Source: an uncultured Sphingomonadaceae bacterium (GTDB lineage Bacteria; Pseudomonadota; Alphaproteobacteria; Sphingomonadales; Sphingomonadaceae). Taken from it: a DNA stretch of 64,000 bases. The stretch is taken from assembly GCA_947501325.1 (NCBI GenBank), contig CANMVC010000002.1:248001-312000 (forward strand). The letters are read 5' to 3'. Each line of letters starts with the position of its first letter. Within the stretch, counting starts at the first letter, position 1. A program made the position numbers and the translations under genes. The notes under the pieces were generated by a model. It was not told the origin of the DNA. It did not search any database and worked only from the letters and a program-made list of their open reading frames with translations. This document shows, piece by piece, positions 59,619 through 64,000 of this stretch.

Positions 59619-61643
59619 TTGGCAAGTAAAGCAAAAAAATCAGCGGCAACCGAAGATGCGCCGCTTATTGATATGAATGACTCAGCCGTTAAAAAGCTGC
59701 TCACGAAAGCAAAAAAGCGCGGTTACCTGACTTATGATGAGTTGAACGCCGCTTTACCGCAAGACCAGATGTCAACAGATCAGATCGAAGATGTAATGTC
59801 ATCGCTCTCAGACATGGGCGTAAAGATTGTAGAAAATGACGACGAAGCCGCCGAAGAAATGGGTGGTGACGAAGTCGAATCCATTGATGGCTCCGCTAAA
59901 GACAAGAAAGCGACGGCTGCGGCAGCTCCTAAAAAAGCAACCGGTGATCGTACCGATGATCCTGTACGGATGTACCTTCGTGAAATGGGCGCCGTCGAGT
60001 TGCTCAGCCGCGAAGGCGAAATTGCAATTGCTAAGCGCATTGAAGCTGGTCGTGACACCATGATTTGGGGACTGTGCGAGAGCCCAACCACATTTAACGC
60101 CATTATTGAATGGTCTACCGCCCTGAATGATGGCGAGATGCAGCTGCGTGAAATTCTTGATCTCGACGCCATGCTATCCAAAGATCCCGTGCCGGAAAAT
60201 CTCGAAGACGAGGATGACGACGACGGCGAGATCAGTGAAAAAACGGCCGGCCCCTCTTTCAAAGACGATGACGAAGTTGAAGACGAGCCCGAAGCCGCTG
60301 AAGGCGAAGGCGATGATGAAGATGAGCTGACAGAACGCCGCACAAAGCGCGTTGTTGAGGAAGAGGAAGAAGATAATACTCTTTCTTTGGCGCAGATGGA
60401 AGAAGCTTTAAAACCGGAAGCTCTCGAAAAATTCGCTACTATCACCTCGGTATTTAAGAAATTTTCCAAATTGCAAAATACCCGGATGGAGGCTTTTTCT
60501 GCCGGCAATGATTTCCCGGCAGCGTCCGAGAAAAAATATCATAATCTGCGTGAAGAACTGACGGCTTTGGTCGAAAGCGTGCAATTCCATGCCAATAAGA
60601 TCGAGTTTCTGGTTGACCAGCTTTATTCTTTCAACCGTCGTTTGACGGCGCTTGGCGGTCAGATGCTGCGGTTGGCAGAGCGGCATAAAGTACCACGTCG
60701 TGCGTTCTTGGAAGGTTATATTGGACACGAATTGGACGATGGCTGGCTCTCCAGCATGTCCAAGACGGATAAAAAATGGGCAGCTTTTGCTGAGAAAGAA
60801 GCTGATTCAGTAGAACGCATTCGGGCAGAAATTTCCGACATTTCCGCAGCAACCGGAACATCTTTGGATGAATTCCGGCGAATCGTAAATATGGTGCAGA
60901 AAGGCGAACGCGAAGCGCGGATCGCCAAAAAAGAAATGGTTGAAGCCAATTTGCGGCTCGTTATTTCAATTGCCAAAAAATACACCAATCGCGGTCTGCA
61001 ATTCCTCGATCTCATTCAGGAAGGCAATATTGGCCTGATGAAGGCGGTCGACAAGTTTGAATATCGTCGGGGATATAAATTCTCTACTTATGCGACCTGG
61101 TGGATTCGTCAGGCAATTACCCGGTCTATCGCGGATCAGGCGCGGACGATCCGTATTCCGGTTCATATGATTGAAACGATCAACAAACTGGTTCGTACGT
61201 CGCGTCAGTTTCTGCATGAACAAGGCCGTGAACCGACACCGGAAGAAATGGCTGAGCGCCTTTCCATGCCGCTTGAAAAAGTGCGCAAGGTGATGAAAAT
61301 CGCTAAGGAACCAATCAGTCTTGAAACACCGATTGGTGACGAAGAAGATTCACATCTTGGTGATTTCATTGAAGATAAAAATGCAATCATCCCAGTCGAT
61401 GCAGCTATTCAGGCGAACCTGAAAGAGACTGTAACACGCGTATTGGCTAGCCTTACCCCGCGTGAAGAACGGGTTCTACGGATGCGTTTTGGTATCGGGA
61501 TGAATACCGATCACACGCTGGAAGAGGTTGGTCAGCAATTTAGTGTTACGCGCGAACGTATCAGACAAATTGAAGCAAAAGCGTTGCGGAAGTTGAAACA
61601 CCCAAGCCGCAGCAGAAAAATGCGCAGTTTCCTTGATCAATAG
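59619..61643 (+). CDS. rpoD: Primary sigma factor RpoD (sigma-70)
   Basis: 674 residues from TTG 59619. Region 1.1 at the start, region 1.2 ([21 protein letters not shown]), a strongly acidic nonconserved region (about 189-250, GluAsp-rich), then the core: [40 protein letters not shown], region 3 and region 4.2 helix-turn-helix [16 protein letters not shown]. The TTG start agrees with sphingomonad RpoD proteins beginning MA-S/T-K. Housekeeping promoter recognition; the acidic insert is typical of alphaproteobacteria and gammaproteobacteria. Confidence 0.98.
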   Translation: MASKAKKSAATEDAPLIDMNDSAVKKLLTKAKKRGYLTYDELNAALPQDQMSTDQIEDVMSSLSDMGVKIVENDDEAAEEMGGDEVESIDGSAKDKKATAAAAPKKATGDRTDDPVRMYLREMGAVELLSREGEIAIAKRIEAGRDTMIWGLCESPTTFNAIIEWSTALNDGEMQLREILDLDAMLSKDPVPENLEDEDDDDGEISEKTAGPSFKDDDEVEDEPEAAEGEGDDEDELTERRTKRVVEEEEEDNTLSLAQMEEALKPEALEKFATITSVFKKFSKLQNTRMEAFSAGNDFPAASEKKYHNLREELTALVESVQFHANKIEFLVDQLYSFNRRLTALGGQMLRLAERHKVPRRAFLEGYIGHELDDGWLSSMSKTDKKWAAFAEKEADSVERIRAEISDISAATGTSLDEFRRIVNMVQKGEREARIAKKEMVEANLRLVISIAKKYTNRGLQFLDLIQEGNIGLMKAVDKFEYRRGYKFSTYATWWIRQAITRSIADQARTIRIPVHMIETINKLVRTSRQFLHEQGREPTPEEMAERLSMPLEKVRKVMKIAKEPISLETPIGDEEDSHLGDFIEDKNAIIPVDAAIQANLKETVTRVLASLTPREERVLRMRFGIGMNTDHTLEEVGQQFSVTRERIRQIEAKALRKLKHPSRSRKMRSFLDQ

Positions 61644-61734
61644 TCTCAACTTTTTCAAGGCTTTCGTGACTATGGTTTGCACTTAACTAACACGGCGTAA
61701 ACCGGACCTTTAGGATTACGTTCTATATCCAAAG

Positions 61735-61771
61735 ACTAACGAGGTTAGCTCGGCTCCCAAAAGGGTCGAGC
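61735..61771. promoter_or_regulatory. Two adjacent small hairpins after rpoD
   Basis: CTAAC-GAG-GTTAG (61736-61748) is followed at once by GCTCG-GC-TCCC-AAAA-GGG-T-CGAGC (61748-61771). No U-tract follows, so they are not a standard terminator; they may shape the leader of the next gene. Confidence 0.3.
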
Positions 61772-61796
61772 AAATCAATTCGAACTCTTATGTGAT

Positions 61797-62465
61797 GTGA
61801 GCGCAATGCAAGAAACCAGCCTTATTCCATCCGCGCGACCATCTTTGATGGACCATGTAGCAGAACATGGTTCCGCATCTGCGGCTTACGTTCAAGAGAG
61901 CAAAGCCGACTTTTCAACCCTAGGCGGTACCGACATCGCCGATATTGCACATTTTCTGTGCGTGTTACACGGTCGCCATCCTGGCGTTGTTGACCATGCC
62001 GCGACAAAAACCGCCGACGTCGTCGCCCGCGAATGGCTAGTCGAAGCAATGGAAGGATTTACCGCAGAAAGAGCCTTTCTGACGCGACTAACCGTTGCAG
62101 CAGGCCCTATATCGGGCGTTCGTAGCGAAGATCAGAGTAACGCAACCGTGTTGGCACAACGCAAAGCGCTCGAAATGCTGTCGCAATCTGATCGCAATGG
62201 TTGCGCACTCGGCGCTTCTTTTGCGCTCGTACTCGACTGGCAGGCAATTCGGCCATTGCTCGAACGAATAGCCATCAAGCTTGGCGTAGAACCGCGTACA
62301 GCCATATTGCCATCTTCAGAAGCAACAACACGCCTCAATCGGGAATTGGCACAATCAAGCGCGGTAGAGCGCGCAATTAATTTTGGTGTCGATCAAATAT
62401 TGACCCAGCATCGCGGCCTTTGGCAGCTCCTGGAAGCCCGCAGAAACGCACGCAACTCTGATTAA
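61797..62465 (+). CDS. Hypothetical protein, sphingomonad type
   Basis: 222 residues from GTG 61797 (ATG at 61806 is an alternative). Unrecognised with certainty. Mostly helical with a compact core (DIADIAHFLCVLHGRHPGVVD, WLVEAMEGFTAERAFL, GASFALVLDWQAIRPLL), no signal peptide and no membrane segment. A similar gene usually follows rpoD in sphingomonads (an uncharacterised DUF, tentatively). An AT-poor leader with two hairpins precedes it; MoxR follows 107 bases on. Confidence 0.7.
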   Translation: MSAMQETSLIPSARPSLMDHVAEHGSASAAYVQESKADFSTLGGTDIADIAHFLCVLHGRHPGVVDHAATKTADVVAREWLVEAMEGFTAERAFLTRLTVAAGPISGVRSEDQSNATVLAQRKALEMLSQSDRNGCALGASFALVLDWQAIRPLLERIAIKLGVEPRTAILPSSEATTRLNRELAQSSAVERAINFGVDQILTQHRGLWQLLEARRNARNSD

Positions 62466-62572
62466 CCGTTAGCCCGTCGCAATCTCTTCATTAACTAAAT
62501 GATTAACTTGCCTCAAAACGGCCTTTTCCCTATCGCTAATCCATTGACGTTTACGGCAAGGGATTATGGAAT

Positions 62573-63418
62573 ATGCGTTTTGACGGTACCAAAGATTATG
62601 TAGCAACCGATGATTTGAAGGTTGCGGTCAACGCTGCCGTCACCCTTCGCAGGCCTCTATTGGTCAAGGGCGAACCCGGAACCGGTAAGACCGTCCTCGC
62701 ATATGAAATTGCCAAGGCGATGGGAACACCGCTGATCGAGTGGAATGTCAAATCCACTACCAAAGCGCATCAAGGCCTCTATGAATATGACGCCGTCGCA
62801 CGGCTTCGCGACGGCCAGCTTGGTGACGAACGGGTCCACGATATTTCCAACTATATCCGCAAGGGCAAGCTGTGGGAAGCTTTCACCTCCCCTGATCTGC
62901 CTGTCCTCTTGATTGATGAAATAGACAAAGCCGATATCGAATTTCCCAATGATTTGCTGCAGGAACTCGATCGCATGGAATTCCATGTTTACGAGACCAA
63001 AGAGACAATCAAGGCTGCAGAGCGCCCTATAGTCATCATCACCTCAAACAACGAAAAAGAACTTCCGGACGCCTTCCTGCGCCGCTGTTTCTTCCATTAT
63101 ATCAAATTCCCGGATCGTGAAACGATGCAGGAAATTATCAACGTCCATTTCCCTGATATTCAGGGGATATTGGTGAAAAAGGCGATGGATATTTTTTATG
63201 ATGTCCGTGATGTACCTGGGCTCAAAAAGAAGCCCAGCACCTCTGAATTGCTCGATTGGCTGAAGCTGCTGCTGGCGGAAGATATGCCGCTCGATGTGTT
63301 GCAGTCGAAAGACCCCAGCAAAGCCATACCGCCATTACATGGCGCCTTGCTAAAAAACGAGCAGGACGTGATGCTATTTGAGCGTCTGGCATTTATGGCA
63401 AAACGCGAAGCGCGTTAG
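62573..63418 (+). CDS. MoxR-family AAA+ ATPase
   Basis: 281 residues. Walker A GEPGTGKT, Walker B LLIDEIDKAD and the sensor-1 ITSNNEKELPDAFLRR. MoxR ATPases act as chaperones for metal-cofactor or VWA-protein assembly. Directly followed 15 bases on by a VWA/CoxE gene, which is the usual MoxR-partner pairing. AAGGGATT upstream of the ATG serves as ribosome site. Substrate complex unknown. Confidence 0.93.
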   Translation: MRFDGTKDYVATDDLKVAVNAAVTLRRPLLVKGEPGTGKTVLAYEIAKAMGTPLIEWNVKSTTKAHQGLYEYDAVARLRDGQLGDERVHDISNYIRKGKLWEAFTSPDLPVLLIDEIDKADIEFPNDLLQELDRMEFHVYETKETIKAAERPIVIITSNNEKELPDAFLRRCFFHYIKFPDRETMQEIINVHFPDIQGILVKKAMDIFYDVRDVPGLKKKPSTSELLDWLKLLLAEDMPLDVLQSKDPSKAIPPLHGALLKNEQDVMLFERLAFMAKREAR

Positions 63419-63433
63419 ACGGAGCGACAGCGA

Positions 63434-64000
63434 ATGTTCTTCAACTTCATGGACGAACTGCGAGCAGCCGGGATTACCGCATCGCTCAAAGAGCATTTGG
63501 TGCTTTTGGAAGCGCTGGACAAGGAAGTCATCCAGCGTAGTCCTGAGGAATTCTATTTTCTGTCCCGAGCAACTTTTGTTAAAGATGAAGGGCTTCTGGA
63601 TCGTTTCGATCAAGTATTCTCTAAAGTCTTCAAAGGCATTGAAACCAGCTATGGTATGCAGGAAGAGGAAATTCCTCTCGACTGGCTGAAGGCTGTTGCC
63701 GAAAAATATCTCACCGAAGAAGAAATGGCAGAAGTCAAAAAGCTGGGCAGCTGGGACGAGATTATGGAGACGCTGAAAGAGCGCCTCGCCGAGCAGGAAA
63801 AGCGCCATGAAGGCGGCAGCAAATGGATCGGTACCGGTGGTACTTCCCCCTATGGGAATAGTGGCTACAACCCTGAAGGTGTCCGCATTGGCGGCGAAGG
63901 CGGTCAGAAAAAAGCCGTCAAAGTTTGGGACAAGCGCGAGTTTCAGAATCTCGATCACACCAAACAACTGGGCACGCGCAATATCAAAGTAGCGCTGAGA
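63434..64000 (+). CDS. CoxE-like VWA-associated protein, 3' truncated
   Basis: The frame starts at ATG 63434 and runs off the right edge with 189 residues visible. The visible part matches the N-terminal region of CoxE-like proteins (FMDELRAAGITASLKEHLVLLEAL, RATFVKDEGLLDRFDQVFSKVF) and a Gly/Ser loop (GGTSPYGNSGYNPEGVRIG). The VWA domain itself would be downstream. Partner of the MoxR ATPase. Confidence 0.85.
   Translation, partial: MFFNFMDELRAAGITASLKEHLVLLEALDKEVIQRSPEEFYFLSRATFVKDEGLLDRFDQVFSKVFKGIETSYGMQEEEIPLDWLKAVAEKYLTEEEMAEVKKLGSWDEIMETLKERLAEQEKRHEGGSKWIGTGGTSPYGNSGYNPEGVRIGGEGGQKKAVKVWDKREFQNLDHTKQLGTRNIKVALR

Overview
The window is a 64 kb piece of an alphaproteobacterial chromosome, most likely from the order Sphingomonadales (a Sphingorhabdus/Parasphingorhabdus/Sphingopyxis-like bacterium). 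The assignment is inferred from the ntrBC-ntrYX-hfq-hflX block behind dusB, an Hfq with two Sm domains in one chain, a pyruvate dehydrogenase E1-beta with an N-terminal lipoyl domain, fused IspDF, a gatB/yqeY-dnaG-rpoD order, and frequent TTG/GTG starts. It is mostly dense housekeeping DNA: 63 or so intact genes, two tRNAs, no rRNA, no CRISPR array, no transposase and no clear prophage. Both ends cut through genes (a CHASE hybrid kinase at the left, a CoxE/VWA gene at the right). No gene-free stretch exceeds 300 bases.

Layout. 1-2.4 kb: hybrid kinase and mazG. 2.4-11.6 kb: a leftward block dusB-ntrB-ntrC-ntrY-ntrX-hfq-hflX linking nitrogen/redox two-component control with sRNA chaperoning. 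11.7-15.3 kb: ispDF, a secreted Cys protein, cinA/pncC, and the leftward lipA-coq10-like pair. 15.4-17.9 kb: a tight sbtA-sbtB-carbonic anhydrase-PNPOx operon for bicarbonate handling. 18.1-25 kb: NYN/LOTUS protein, putP, a DUF2846-like membrane protein, ettA, an M28 peptidase, a lipoprotein, a PilZ-like protein and a 38-residue membrane protein. 25.2-25.5 kb: two leftward tRNAs next to a duplicated palindrome. 25.6-32 kb: polysaccharide deacetylase, a degenerate histidine kinase, Lrp regulator, TPR protein, yaaA, SDR. 32-39.6 kb: gyrA, GNAT, TauD-like dioxygenase, YhhN, trmFO, EF-hand protein, squalene-synthase-like protein. 39.7-43 kb: an orphan TadG-TadE-TadE set. 43-47.3 kb: leftward enolase, ftsB, pdhA, pdhB. 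47.5-49.6 kb: a yqjD-yqjE-like cluster of small membrane proteins whose first member carries a histone-H1-like tail. 49.6-57 kb: rhomboid protease, greA, carB, carA, with an insertion-like unit (DUF559 nuclease-fold gene plus palindromic repeats, rraB, a lipoprotein) between carA and carB. 57.2-64 kb: gatB/yqeY, dnaG, rpoD, an unknown protein, and MoxR plus CoxE/VWA.

The most distinctive items are the two-domain Hfq, the H1-tailed YqjD-like cluster, the SbtA/SbtB/carbonic anhydrase operon in a presumed heterotroph, a histidine kinase lacking its ATP-binding residues, the split carA/carB locus with flanking repeats, and a very small membrane protein with a strong ribosome binding site. None is clearly a new defence or mobile system; the region is mainly core genome.
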